DNA of 64,000 nt from Amoebophrya sp. A120 (Eukaryota > Sar > Dinophyceae > Syndiniales > Amoebophryaceae): NCBI GenBank assembly GCA_905178155.1, contig CAJINV010000001.1, positions 7,905,599 through 7,969,598 of the forward strand, given 5' to 3'. A program made the position numbers and the translations under genes. The notes below the pieces were generated by a model, which searched no databases, had not been told where the DNA came from, and was given only the letters and a program-made list of their open reading frames with translations. This document shows positions 1-15,600 of the stretch, in pieces (position 1 is the stretch's first letter; every line of letters begins with the position of its first letter).

Positions 1-739
1 CGGGTACACCAGCAATAACCTACGCGAGGTGGGCGGCACTTCGTTGCGGCTGGGCCTGGACGTGCCACCTTCGGCGGGCGCGGGGGTAAAAGAAAGACAG
101 AATCATGACAGAAGGTTCCGACCGGGTATCTATATCGTGGTACTTCAGGCACAGCAGAATAAAATCTCCACCACGTCAACGTCAGCAGAAACACCGACCG
201 GAGGGGTGGTGGGGCTGGGCGCAATACCACCGCCGGAGGATGTGGGAGAGAACCGCATTGAAGTCATACCCTTTCAAAGGCACAGCACGACGACGGCGAA
301 AACAACGGGATTAGAGGACGAACGGTGCAGGTTCTGGACGGAGGAGGAGATTGGACATTGGCTCCCGGATCACGCGAAAACGCCCGGGGCTGTATTTGGT
401 TCTCCGGCAGAAAAAGATGGACAAAAGGCGGGCGTCAGCGTTTATTTTCTGCGGCGGATAGCAGATTTCTCGCACCTAGGCGTTGGGCCGTGGCTGCGGG
501 ACCAAATCCTGCGACACCAAGATAATGTCAATGAGGCTTTTCTGAAGCAGGCACCCGGGGGTTCTGCAGCCTCCGTGGGAGTAGACCTCACACCGGGCGA
601 TGAACTACCTTTCTTTCTGGAAAAGATCGCGAGGAGTCGGCACAGCTGCTTGGCAACTGATGTGGTGGACCCGACGCGCGAGATGGAACCAAATCAGAAA
701 GAGATGGCTGCCTACTGGACAAGACACGGAGGGGTGTGA
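1..739 (+). CDS. 3' end of an unrecognised protein gene (partial)
   Basis: The frame is open from base 2 at the left edge to a TGA at 737-739, so this is the last exon, or part of it, of a gene that starts outside the window. I do not recognise a family. The roughly 245 visible residues are mixed, with a Thr/Ser-rich stretch early and a better conserved-looking part from about nucleotide 330, where WTEEEIGHWL and FLRRIADFSHLGVGPWL suggest helices. No membrane segment or signal is visible. The next gene on the same strand begins 241 bases downstream. The reading frame is likely real because of its length and GC-rich codon use; the function is unknown. Confidence 0.5.
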   Translation, partial: GYTSNNLREVGGTSLRLGLDVPPSAGAGVKERQNHDRRFRPGIYIVVLQAQQNKISTTSTSAETPTGGVVGLGAIPPPEDVGENRIEVIPFQRHSTTTAKTTGLEDERCRFWTEEEIGHWLPDHAKTPGAVFGSPAEKDGQKAGVSVYFLRRIADFSHLGVGPWLRDQILRHQDNVNEAFLKQAPGGSAASVGVDLTPGDELPFFLEKIARSRHSCLATDVVDPTREMEPNQKEMAAYWTRHGGV

Positions 740-979
740 GCCTTATTCGAGTGCTATGGCCTTGTTCCCCGGACCCTCTTCAACGCGGTCCTTATCCTAT
801 TAAAACCGTGTTCGCATTTGCCACTTTCGTTGCAGGTGTTTCTGCGACACAGATCAGCTTTCAGACGATGTTTTTTCTTGACTCTGATCCAGAATTGTGA
901 GCGAGTGGAAGCTTACGCTTCGTCGGATCAAAAATATCCACCTTGCGACAAGCTTTTCGTCCAGGCATTTTAAATCGAC

Positions 980-2176
980 ATGAACGTGCAATTATGGCCA
1001 CCGCAAGTTCTACGGCGCTCCTGCCGCCGCACCCCGCGGATCGCAGGGTCCTGCCAAAGCCGAAACATCCGGATCCTGCCGGCGAAACTTTCCTACGACA
1101 GCATGCAGGAGGCGGGACTGCTTACCGTGCCCAAAAGTGGACGACAACTGCAGAAGAGTAGGGACCAAAGCGCGGCGAAGATACCCCACACGGCGGCTGC
1201 CCGTGAGAAGGCGCGAAAAAGACTGCACTGGCAGATTTGGCACTGCATGGCGAGCACGAAAAACTGGAACCGGTGGCAGCAATTGTTCGGCGAATTTAAG
1301 GAGCGGAGGCTCGCGTATTGCGAAGTGACCTACACGCTGCTGCTGTGGGGGTACGTGCTGTCCCACCGCCACCGGTCGGAATCGGCTTTCCTGGTACTCG
1401 AGGCCATGAAGAACAGTGGGTTTGTGCACGGCGCCCTGATCCGGGCGAACGAGGGCATGCTGAACTCCTTTTTCGAGCTCCAGGAACTCCACCACCGCCC
1501 CGTCTGCGCGAATTCGTGGCAAAATATTTTCCGCCTGTTGCTGCACTGCGCCCAGCGATACCAGAAGCGAAGATGGAAGACAGCGAAGCAAGATTTGCTC
1601 GCACTGCCGCCGAACACCATGCTGGCCTTGGACCCCGCGGACGTGAAAAATGTCTTGTTGCAGGAGGTACAGGACAGTCAGTCGCCGCTGCTGGGTACAA
1701 GTAGTTGCGGCGAAGATGGAAGTGCGCTGTTACCTGCCCCCGCGGTGGGGAGCGGCAGCAGGGCGGATGAATTGCAAGAAACTACAACTCAACCGAACGG
1801 TAGTTTGTCGTACTCCTGCCCAACTACGCGGCACTACGAACAGCATATAACGATCCCGAGCTACGGTGATGTGACCGCCGTGGCCGACCGAGAATTGAAA
1901 AATTACTGCGGAGCGTACGAACGCAGTGACTACTTGCGTGCGCTTGAAGTTGAAGAAGCCATGGATACCGAACTGACGGAGCTGCTGACAGAAGATCACA
2001 CTGTAGTTAACGATGAAAAGTGGAATGGTGAAGCAGGAGCGCCGGATAGTACAATGATACAGATGGATATGCCGCAACAAAAAAGCAATAGTGGTCTGCT
2101 ATTTTCTTCGTCGGTCAATCCAAAGTCTCAAAAGTGGTCCTCTCGTCGTGGCGGTGGTGTTCGGTGCGGTGGTTAA
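980..2176 (+). CDS. PPR-like helical repeat protein, possibly mitochondrial
   Basis: A single-exon frame of 398 aa starts at an ATG and ends in TAA. The first 60 residues are rich in Arg and Ser and poor in acidic residues, as in a mitochondrial presequence. Residues about 85-200 are helical. They contain a pair that reads like a pentatricopeptide helix-turn-helix (YTLLLWGYVLSHRHRSESAF followed by LVLEAMKNSGFVHGAL), then SWQNIFRLLLHCAQRY. The C-terminal half is acidic and low in complexity. Organelle RNA-binding and mitoribosomal proteins of alveolates often look like this, but I see no family signature that settles it. Alternative: an unrelated helical protein. No intron is needed. Confidence 0.5.
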   Translation: MNVQLWPPQVLRRSCRRTPRIAGSCQSRNIRILPAKLSYDSMQEAGLLTVPKSGRQLQKSRDQSAAKIPHTAAAREKARKRLHWQIWHCMASTKNWNRWQQLFGEFKERRLAYCEVTYTLLLWGYVLSHRHRSESAFLVLEAMKNSGFVHGALIRANEGMLNSFFELQELHHRPVCANSWQNIFRLLLHCAQRYQKRRWKTAKQDLLALPPNTMLALDPADVKNVLLQEVQDSQSPLLGTSSCGEDGSALLPAPAVGSGSRADELQETTTQPNGSLSYSCPTTRHYEQHITIPSYGDVTAVADRELKNYCGAYERSDYLRALEVEEAMDTELTELLTEDHTVVNDEKWNGEAGAPDSTMIQMDMPQQKSNSGLLFSSSVNPKSQKWSSRRGGGVRCGG

Positions 2177-2439
2177 GAAAATTATTTGTGAGCGGAAAGT
2201 AGTGGTCACCACAGATCGTTTTGCACTAGCTAAACGAGTGAGATAAAAAGCTCATCGCGAAGATTCTTCAGCGCTTGGAGTGAGTGTAGAAGTTTTTTGA
2301 AAGTGCATACAATGTTCATCTTGATGGACAGGTCGTAAAGACGAACAGAAATTATATGGCCACGGTCGCCACTCACGGCGTGCGCTAAGGAGGCGCTCTC
2401 CTTCGGCAAACAAGACGGCGTTGCAAAGCTTCGTCGAAA

Positions 2440-5400
2440 ATGCCCGTCAATAACAGTCAAGAGGAGCAGCTTCGGCGGCTGCACGCTGAGATCGAGCAGA
2501 CGACCCGGAAACTAGAGCTGGCGAAGCGGCGAAGCTTAAAACTGAAAGAGGATTTATCCAAAGCCAAGCGCGAGTATGAGGCGAGCTACCTCAGCCGCCG
2601 TCCGCCGGACCAAAAAGCGTTGTATGCGGCAAAGCAACTGCAGGAGAACAAACAGGCAAAAGCGCTGCTCAGGTTTTTTTTTTCTGTGCCCGCGAAGAAG
2701 ATGTTGATAGATAGATAGATGATCTTTATTGAAGATGTCGCTGAGTACCATGATCGTGCGAGCCATCTGCATAATTTCTTCGTGTTGAGTATGTCCAACA
2801 ACAGCCCACAACAGACTCGACGCGTTGAACCACGAGAACAATTCGCTTCGCCTGACAATCGAGGGCGTTCGCCGCGATCGGCTGCAGTGCAACGCGGTGA
2901 TGAAGAAGGTGAAAGACGCGCTGCGCGAAAAGGAGCGGAATATTCAAGCGATCGACCAAGCGGCGCGCGATGCGCGAGGCATGCTGCAAGAGATCGTGCA
3001 GAGCCAGTCGAAAGCCAAAACCGACCGGGAAAAACAGCAGCGCGACTGGAAACTGAAGTTGAGAAAAGTGCAGGAGGATCTTCGTCTGGAGCGCGCGCGG
3101 GATCTGGGCTCCTTGGCGCGGGGCGGCAGTGGCGCTGGCGGAGGTGAGGAGAACCAGAACAGAGGCGGAGGAACAAATAATCCAGCGCCCCCACCTTCAA
3201 GGAGCGCAAACCCCCGTCCTCCGGTGCTCCCGTCAAGTCGCGGGGCCGCGGGAGATCAACATGGCACTTCCAACCATCACTCTTTGCATCCGCAGCAAGC
3301 GCGGGAGCTGAATGAAAATCGGTTACCGGCGCTAGAAAGCAATAACGAGCAAAGCTCGGGCAGTTCGTCGCGGCCGAACGCGGCGACAAGTTCAAAACCG
3401 AAGACTAAACAGCTGACCATCAGCACGGCGCCTCCCGAGGAAATGCGCGTGGCCGCATCTGGGTCCACAAGCAGCCCCTCGTCACCGAGGAAGCACCCGC
3501 TCGGGGGGTACGTCAATTGCACGCCAAAAAATCTACCGAAAACCCCCGCCTCCGTGGCAAACAAGGACGGAGCAGGTGCATCAACGTCGCCAACAAGCGC
3601 CGGAGGTGGACAGCTGCACACTGCGCAGAAGAATCGCGGGGAGCTGCTCTCGCGTGCCACGAAGCCGACGACCCCGCGGCCGCCCTCAAGTGACAAGGTG
3701 AAGACTAACGTGGAACACGCGAAAAACGCGATGCGAAGACAGATGGCGGGCGGGGCAAAGACCCCTTCTAAAACGAAAGAGGGCGAAGAGGGGAACAAGG
3801 GTTCAGATATTAACCACGCAAGCGGCGGACAAAGTCCTAGTGAAAAAGCGAAAAATGGCAAAGCCACACCGAAACCAAAAAGGGCATCTTCTGCGGGCGG
3901 TCGAGGGGGAAGACGACTCGTAACACCCGCAACAAACAAGGAGCCCGAGCCAAATCTTGAAGCAAACCAGTTTTCAGAGCATCGTTTCATGCGATTTATC
4001 TTCAAAGCGGCTTTCTGCAACGCGATTCAGCGGAGGCACATCAAGCAGCACCAAAAAAGCATTCAGGTAGGGAGTTGATATAGAGGTAGTTCTTTCAATA
4101 TGCTTTTAATGCCAGGTCTGTAGACCACGGAGAACCAGTTTTGCTTTTTCTTCGTGTTCAAAGAAGCATTGAAGCAACGAAAGAACCACGCGTGAACATG
4201 AAAAATGCAATGCAGATCTACGAGCAGGCGTTTTCCACGATTCGCAGCAGCACCGGCATCAGTGACATCGAGGAGATTGTGAAGATCTTCACGAAATTGG
4301 AAGAGCGGAATTACAGTCTGCTGGTCTACGTGAATCTCCTGTCCCGTGACATTGAGTCCCTGTCACGGAAACGAGCCGAGTTGCTGCAAACCCGGCGGAC
4401 CGAAATCGAGAAACGCCGCGAAGACGGCAAACTCCGGCGGCAGATGGTGCAGCAGGTGCAGCAGAAAATCGACCGGTTCCGCCGAATGACGGAAGAGAAC
4501 AACGCGCAAATGAAGGCGGCTCACATCCCCACCGAGGTCGAGACGCTGATCAAAAACGTAGCGGCAATCTTGCGGGACGAGCACCGGAACCTCCTGCTCC
4601 ACAACCGCAGCCTCGCCGGAAACCCCCTCAGCCCGGGGGTCGGCGATCACTTGCACAGTTTGAGTCTGGGTGCGGGTGGTCCTCTGTCGAGCGGATTTGC
4701 GAGTAGTGGTCCCAGCAGTGCTGGGATGAACAACGTCACCGGGGCCCTCGGAGGTTTCGGCACCCAACTGATCGGCGTGCCCGCGGCGTATCAGACAAAT
4801 GACCAGGGATCCACAGCGGGGGTGATGCTGAACCAGAGTTACTTGGAGCAGGTCGCGCTGGATGAAGAAGACGTTTCCCTGGTCGACCACCTTACGTGGA
4901 TCGAACGGTGCCTCACGCAGTGGCGCGAATTCCTCCCCGCAACCGTGTCGGAGTCGATTTCTTACCGAAACATGATGCCGAAGCCGTTCCCCTACACGGT
5001 TGCGCACGAGGTGAAAGCGGCCCTCAGTCCGAAGAAACAGCTCCCGACGTTGTTGAAGGCGGCAGACTTGCCGCATTCGGGCGCCGCAGTGCTGGCGCCA
5101 CCGGGCGGAGTTGTTACGTCGGCGGCTGGAGGTATTTTTGTACCGTGGAAATCATCTATGTATGATGCGGTCTGGACGAGGTTTTTTATCCGAAAACATA
5201 ATTAGATAAAGCATGGAACAACAATAAGCTCTTCCCGACCCGTTGTGCTGCGCGATTGCGAGTACGTTTCTGTTAATGTTTCAATTTTTGTTCTTCGTGC
5301 TATCTTCAATTCACAAGTGTTGAAAAAAAAATCGTCAGATCGCGACAAGGCACGCGGCAAAGAGGACGATGATTCGGACGAGGATGACGATCACGCACTG

Positions 5401-6303
5401 ACCCGGGAGGAGCTCCAGAGCAAGGTGAATTCGCTGCTGGCAAAGCGAAAGAAGAAATTCGCGAACGTACGACTGACCACGCAAAGACGAGGTGAGTTCA
5501 TTTTCAGCTTTTGGAATGTGCGCAGAGGCAGACGGAATCTAGAATTAAAATTCTATGTATAGTTTTTATTGACCTCATGTGAGGTGCTGTTGCGTGCAGA
5601 GCCCCATTTTCATGTTGCCACTCGCTTTTTGCTCTTTTCCAACCCAGGTTCGCAAGGCGAGGATGTCCTCGCCAAGATTACTGCGGGCGCTGGCGAACTC
5701 AAGCCAGATTCCGATGACAGTTCGTCGCTCTCCGACAGCGAGAGCAGTAGCAGCGGCTTCTCGAGCTCCAATGATTCAGCGAACCCCACGGACGAGCAAA
5801 TCAACGAAATCTTTTTGAAACGGTAAATGAGGCAGGATCTGCTTCTTGGAATGAATATCTAGTCCAGACTCATTCTGCTCCACGACCTTTCGTCATATCA
5901 ATCTCAAACAAGCTAGCATAATGGACGATAAAAGGGTACTAAAATTAGAACTCTGACTCACGCACGTGCTATTTCTGGTTTTCCTTACACGACTTTTGCT
6001 TCTAAGAAGCGAAAAAATCTGCTATCAATCAGGTACAAGATGTCCAAAGCGGAGCTGGTCGCGATGGCGGAGAAGATGGGAATTGCGCTGAGCAACTTGT
6101 GCTACCTGAAGCAGGAATTTGACATGTACGACGAGGACAGCAGCGGGTTCATCGATTTGGACGAACTCCGGGAGTTGCTGCAAAAGCTCGGGGAAGACCT
6201 CAGCGAGGAGGAGCTACACCAAGCGTTCAAGGAGCTGGATCAAGACTGCAGCGGGGAGATCGAATTCTTCGAGTTCGTGGAATGGTTCACGACGGAGGAG
6301 TAG
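2440..6303 (+). CDS. CCDC114: Outer dynein arm docking complex protein (CCDC63/CCDC114 type) fused to an EF-hand pair
   Basis: Proposed exons are 2440-2672, 2815-4063, 4171-5131, 5318-5491, 5648-5822 and 6033-6303, giving 1020 aa in frame. Four introns are GT-AG; the second lies between direct repeats instead. The protein starts as a coiled coil (residues 1 to about 230, with LNHENNSLRLTIEG), carries a Ser/Pro/Lys-rich insertion (about 230-480), and resumes as a coiled coil with GISDIEEIVKIFTKLEERNY near residue 521. That motif is typical of the docking-complex subunits DC2/ODA1, CCDC63 and CCDC114, which bind outer dynein arms to doublet microtubules. After an acidic stretch, the last exon adds two calcium-binding loops, DEDSSGFIDLDE (about 960) and DQDCSGEIEFFE (about 1000). 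In Chlamydomonas the EF-hand subunit DC3 is a separate protein, so the fusion is unusual. The last splice joins in frame (FLKR to YKMSK), but an ATG in that exon leaves room for a separate small gene. Confidence 0.72.
4057..4170 (+). repeat. Non-GT-AG intron bounded by a 7-bp direct repeat
   Basis: AAGCATT at 4057-4063 recurs at 4164-4170 in the same codon phase. Removing one copy plus the 100 bases between joins ...HQKSI to EATKEPRV in frame. No GT-AG pair tried here keeps the frame. Unlike the other repeat-bounded introns, no clear terminal inverted repeat is visible, so this may be an eroded element. Confidence 0.55.
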
Positions 6304-7113
6304 AAATGTATGGCGGGCTGGGCATGATACGCGTAATTTGTATACCAGATAATTAGTGAAAAAAAGTTGAAGTTTTTGCAGCAAATTTGCACAGAAAAAA
6401 ATCCAATGATAACGCAAAGTGAAGAGAGTTTAGAATAGAGGACCGATCGACGACGGTGACAAGAGTGCTTTCCATTTCAGTCAAAGATGCGAAGATAGTA
6501 GAGGTACTACAACGTTTTAGGTTTCTGTAATCGCGAGCTGCTAGTGGCCGCCGTGACAGTTGTTTTCCAGAAATGTTGAAATAAATGCGAAATATCTAGA
6601 AGAAGACAAAAATCGTCTGTCGTGAAAAACGACTCTCTTGAGCTTCTCCCTCCCCGGTTTCATTGTAATGAACGTTTCATCCCCTTGTGGTCATCTCTGC
6701 CGTGAGAACTGTACGATGTTGCTAGAAACAAGAACGGGATTTGGTGTGTCTGCAGATACGATCGCTGCAAAAGTGCTGCTGTGGCATTGTGAGCAGCGTT
6801 TTGTTGTTCGCTGGGTGTAGTCTCGATGTGCGAAGAAAGACAAAGCTGATGTCAAAAAACATGAAGGAGAGCGGCAACCGATTCTGTTCTAGAGGAGTTG
6901 ATTTCCTTTCTTTCCCAAACCGGCGACTAGGTGGATTGACATCCGAAATTATAACGCAAAAGGGTAGTGCGGTCCTAGTAAAACAGCAAAATATAAATAT
7001 TATTAGACACTCGAAGTTGACGGTCGCGAAGACAAAGATGATAAGTACTTCAGTAGCGTAGTTGCAGAGCCACCCTATCAGTTTTCATAGGCTGAGTAGG
7101 CGACCCATCCAAG
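6304..7113. other. Spacer between docking-protein gene and MCM7
   Basis: About 810 bases of lower GC. I see only short, unsupported frames, no RNA gene and no introner element. It should contain the 3' end signal of the upstream gene and the 5' leader of MCM7, but no motif stands out. Confidence 0.6.
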
Positions 7114-11447
<4,334 letters not shown>

Positions 11448-12654
11448 TTGCTTTGCTCGCTCGAAAAAAAATGATGTCTTCAGTCTTTTTACAACAGAAC
11501 TACTTATCCATTGGAAAGGATTTACTTTTTAGCAATTGCAACGCCCATGATGACGTGACGTTACTCGTGGCCTGTAGTGTTGCAGTCGAGTTTTAATATT
11601 GTCGCGTTTCATAATGCAAAGGACAAGCAGCTAAGCAACGGATCTAGTGATTTTTACACAGCGGTCGGCAATGCATTCTGTTGACCGAAGCGAGTCGAGA
11701 TCAGATTCCGAGTTTATTTTTGTCAGATCCTCCGCGCGCGCAACTGATGCGCCATGCATTATGATAGTATTTTGTCAGATGTCGAATGATGTTTTTGTTA
11801 AAGCTGCGACTTTCCGTGACTATACTTCCTAACGGTCACAGTTTTTTGCGACTCCGCGCGACGTGTTGAATTCTTGAATTTAGAAACTCAGCAGCAGCAC
11901 CAGGCACGCGAAGGTGAAAACAAGCGACATAAAGGTAGCATCACGACATTGAGACGCAGTGTTTCCTGTTCTTGTTGAAGTGGTCTTATTTAGTAGACAA
12001 GTAGGGTTCATCAGATTTCAGTACTCTCTGTTTGTGACACAGCCTCAGTCCACGTGATAGCATGTCGATAACGTTTTTATCGCAGCAAGATTACGCTAAG
12101 CAGAAAAGGAATTCCGCGCGCAGAATTCGCTTGCCGAATTTTTCATTTGGACAATTATGCTAGGACGTCGTCGTTTTTCTTTTTCCCGCTCTACTGCCTG
12201 TCAATCTCATTTGTAGCTAGAAATTTCACAAGTAGAGTACCGTTGTGTCTGCAGTGACTTTTTTTGATAAAAATTAGAGCAAGCTTTTCTTGTTTCGCAC
12301 ATTCAATAATATTGTGACACTTCTGAGGACTTCTATGAAGAGAGCAATTTTTCTACTCATCGAGGTTGCCTAAACCTCTTATTCTTGCACTATTATGGAC
12401 TTGTACTATTCAAATGGTTTTGCCTTTCTCTATCAAATTTCCCCTGCCTGTATTATTCGCGTGCCGGTTTATCAATACCGTCAAACAACACAACTACATT
12501 CGTTGATGAAATACACTGAATACAAGAAGAAATAGAATGACTTTTGTGCTACAAGTGTGGAACAAAATCTTTGAAGAAGCGTCTTCTGAAAAATCTACAT
12601 CAACCGCGAAATAAAAGTTTCAAAAGATCTGAACACCCAGCGAAACATAGAAAA
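11448..12654. other. Spacer, AT-rich
   Basis: About 1.2 kb downstream of MCM7. Apart from short unsupported frames I find no gene, RNA gene, element or strong repeat. Confidence 0.6.
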
Positions 12655-15600
12655 ATGTCTACGTCAAACCACAATCGGCCCTACGGAGGAGGAAGCTCCC
12701 CTCCCATTCGCCGGCAGCAGAACAACCACCGAAGCAAAAACAATGGCGTGATCAACGTAAAGTTTCAGAGGTCGGGAAAAACCACGGTTTGGGGAGCAGG
12801 TGGTCAACAGCAACACTACGCAGACGGGGCAGGAGGAGAGCATGGTGGCAACGATATCAACAATATGGAGCAGCAGCTGAGTCCATCCGGAAAAAATTCT
12901 AGTAGCAATAACGGAAGCACAAACAGTGTCAACAACATTGCGAACAGCAACCAAGGTGGAAGTACTTCCAATTCATCCGCTGCTGGTAATAATATCACAG
13001 TCTACAGGGGTCAGCAGGGAAAGGGACAGCAGGGCGGTAGCGGTATGGTTCACTATGGCAATGGAATCAATGTTTCATCTATCAAATGTAAAAATGTCTG
13101 GGTCTGGAAGATTCTGAGACTTGTCATGCATGTTTTGCATTGGCCATGATGTCTGTGATGCATGCCCTAGCATCACAGATTTTTTGAGGGCTTCGCGATG
13201 CCTATTCCGCATGACAAATTCCCTCTCCGCGTAGCAAAAATTGCATTCCCTTTGCTGCTCATGCAATACAGATTTTTTTGGAATCCAAATTCAGCATCAC
13301 AAGTCGCAATCTTCCAGACCCAGACATTTTTACTTTTGATATCATCCACGACCTCGGGCGGCTACAACAACTCGCATGGACAGCAGCACGGCCCCTATCA
13401 AATGTAAAAATGTCTGGGTCTGGAAACTTGTAATGCTGGGTGGCGTCTCATGATGAGGCTACAAATGCTGGCTCAGCATGACAAGTTTCTGAGCTCCTAG
13501 GTGTTGCCTCTTCTGCATGACAAACTGCGCTCCTGCATCACAGAAACGCGTAGCTCTTGGGTAACGTGCATGACAGATTTAAGAGTCATGCCAGACAAGC
13601 ATGACAAACATGAAGTCTTCCAGACCCAGACATTTTTACACTTGATAGCCCCCGCGGAGGTACAACGAATCTCGCTGCGCAGGGCCAGCAACAGGTGTCT
13701 TACAAAAGTAACAACTCCAACGCAGGTGGGCAGCAGCAGCACCAGCAGTACGGTGCCAGCACCAACACCTCTCGCGGAGGCGGAGTTCAGCACCAGAACA
13801 TGACCCCGAGTGTGGGAAACGTGCCGCACATCCATCAACGGTCGAAAAACGGAACCAACATGCACGGCCAGCAACAGCACCAGCACGGCTCGTCGTATCA
13901 TGCGACCGGTGGAAATAACGTCGCGACCGGCAATTATCGTGGTAACAACGACCACGAGAATTATCGTATGTCCAACGCGAGTAGCCGAGGAGGCGGCGGG
14001 AACAATCATGTACGCAACGCTGGTCCGCGGAACAACGGTGGAAATAGCAACAATCCGATGAACATGAACCACGCAGCCAATGGTGGGCAACACCAGAACG
14101 CCAGCGGCATATCAAACCAAAACGCCTTCGGAGGACAGCAACAGCATCAGAACCAGCAGCACCAGCCGTTCGTGAACCCCCTGGAGCAGATGTTCAATGC
14201 GAGCAATCTTTTTTCCCATGAACATATGATGAACCAGGTCAATATTCAGACCGGCGGGCCAAACAGTCAGACAGCTCCCGGCCAGCACCACCAACCCGGC
14301 ACCCTGACCGCCAACAACGGGCTCGTCAGCTTCACGCCGGGGGCCCCGGTGGCGGCCGCCGGGGGTGGAGTGGGGAACTCGGCATCGAAATCCGGAATGA
14401 GTGGCGGGGGAACTACAAACCACAACAGCACGTCCGGCGTGACCAACGGAAATAACACTGGTGCAGCGAATGCGAACAGCAACAATCCGAAGACGATGCA
14501 GCAGATGTTGAGCCAGATGCAAAACCAGATGCAAAAGACGGGGTTTCAGTTTCCTTGCAACCTAATGACCCTGATGAACATGAACATTCAGCAGCCCAAC
14601 TCGGGTCAGCAGCAGCCGCAGCAAGTGGGGCCCCAGATAGTAAGCAACAATGCCGCCAACAACAACGCCCACCAGATGACGGCGAATGCCATGCAGAGTC
14701 AGCAGTGGCACTTGCTGTTGAAGGGGATCGAAACGCACTTAGTGGAGCTGTCCTCGAAGTGCAGCATTTGCCCGGACCGCAAACGTATGATGGATCATTT
14801 GTTCCGGCATGCCGTGCGGGCCGAAGTTCAAAACCAACTGCGCTCGCAGCGAACCCAGGAGCCCGCGTTCGTCAGGTGACAAAAGTTGTTTTTGTTTTTT
14901 GATTCTATGTTTTTATTTTCGGGCATTAATTATTGTTTTATTCCCGGAACAGCATGTGCATGCGGGAGGTTCGAGAACCTCTACTTGCGTTCTTCAGTAG
15001 GGTCATCGCATGAGATGAACAACAAGTCGAATCATTGCAGGTTGTTTGGTAGTTGCGTGAATGGGTCCGCTACCAACGACAGCGACTACGATTGTGGGAT
15101 TCGTCTCCCGATCGAGTTGCGGGAGGAGCTCGAGGACGCGGTGGAGCACAGCACTTTCCCCATGCGGGCGAAAACCCACAATTTTCCGTTGATCCTCGCG
15201 TTGCGCCGCTTGATTTCCGGCATGAAGCACCGGGGGTTCAGCTGCCAGTGCATCGAGGAGGCCCGGGTGCCAATCCTGCGCTGCAAGCTTGTGGATAGCA
15301 CGGAGGACAAGGAAGGCGAGGACCCCAAGGACAAGGCGTTGCCGATCTGGACCACACTCCAGCCACCCCCGTTTTCCCCGCCGCCCCCCGCAAAGGTTGA
15401 GGAGGTGGAGGTGGAGGTGGAAGACGATGATAGAGTGGACGTCGACAGCTGCACCAGCAGCGCGTCCAAAGAACAAGGAGGGGCTACGGCATGCAGCGAA
15501 CCTGCGGGAGGTGATGTAATGGAAGTTGAACATCAAAATAGCACGACCGTCACGGTCGCGGACGGGGCTTCTACGGTAGCTGCCCAAATTGGTGTCGCCC

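Noticed and set aside
11647-11832. A 61-codon frame downstream of MCM7
   Set aside because: Too short, AT-rich and without coding character.
13080-13647. A 2-bp TA target duplication, as in Tc1/mariner elements, for family A
   Set aside because: TA lies at both ends, but using it as the boundary gives an in-frame stop at 26556-26824. The 5-bp direct repeats outside TATC/GATA are consistent in all clean copies and always restore the frame.
13080-13647. The two close repeat blocks could be a CRISPR-like array
   Set aside because: The repeats are inverted ends of separate 252-262 bp elements, each with its own target duplication, in a eukaryotic protein gene.
15003-15587. Long minus-strand open frames opposite the TUTase gene and elsewhere (for example 19226-20167 and 50479-51690)
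   Set aside because: They are shadows of GC-rich coding DNA on the + strand. They show no family resemblance and would overlap well-supported exons.
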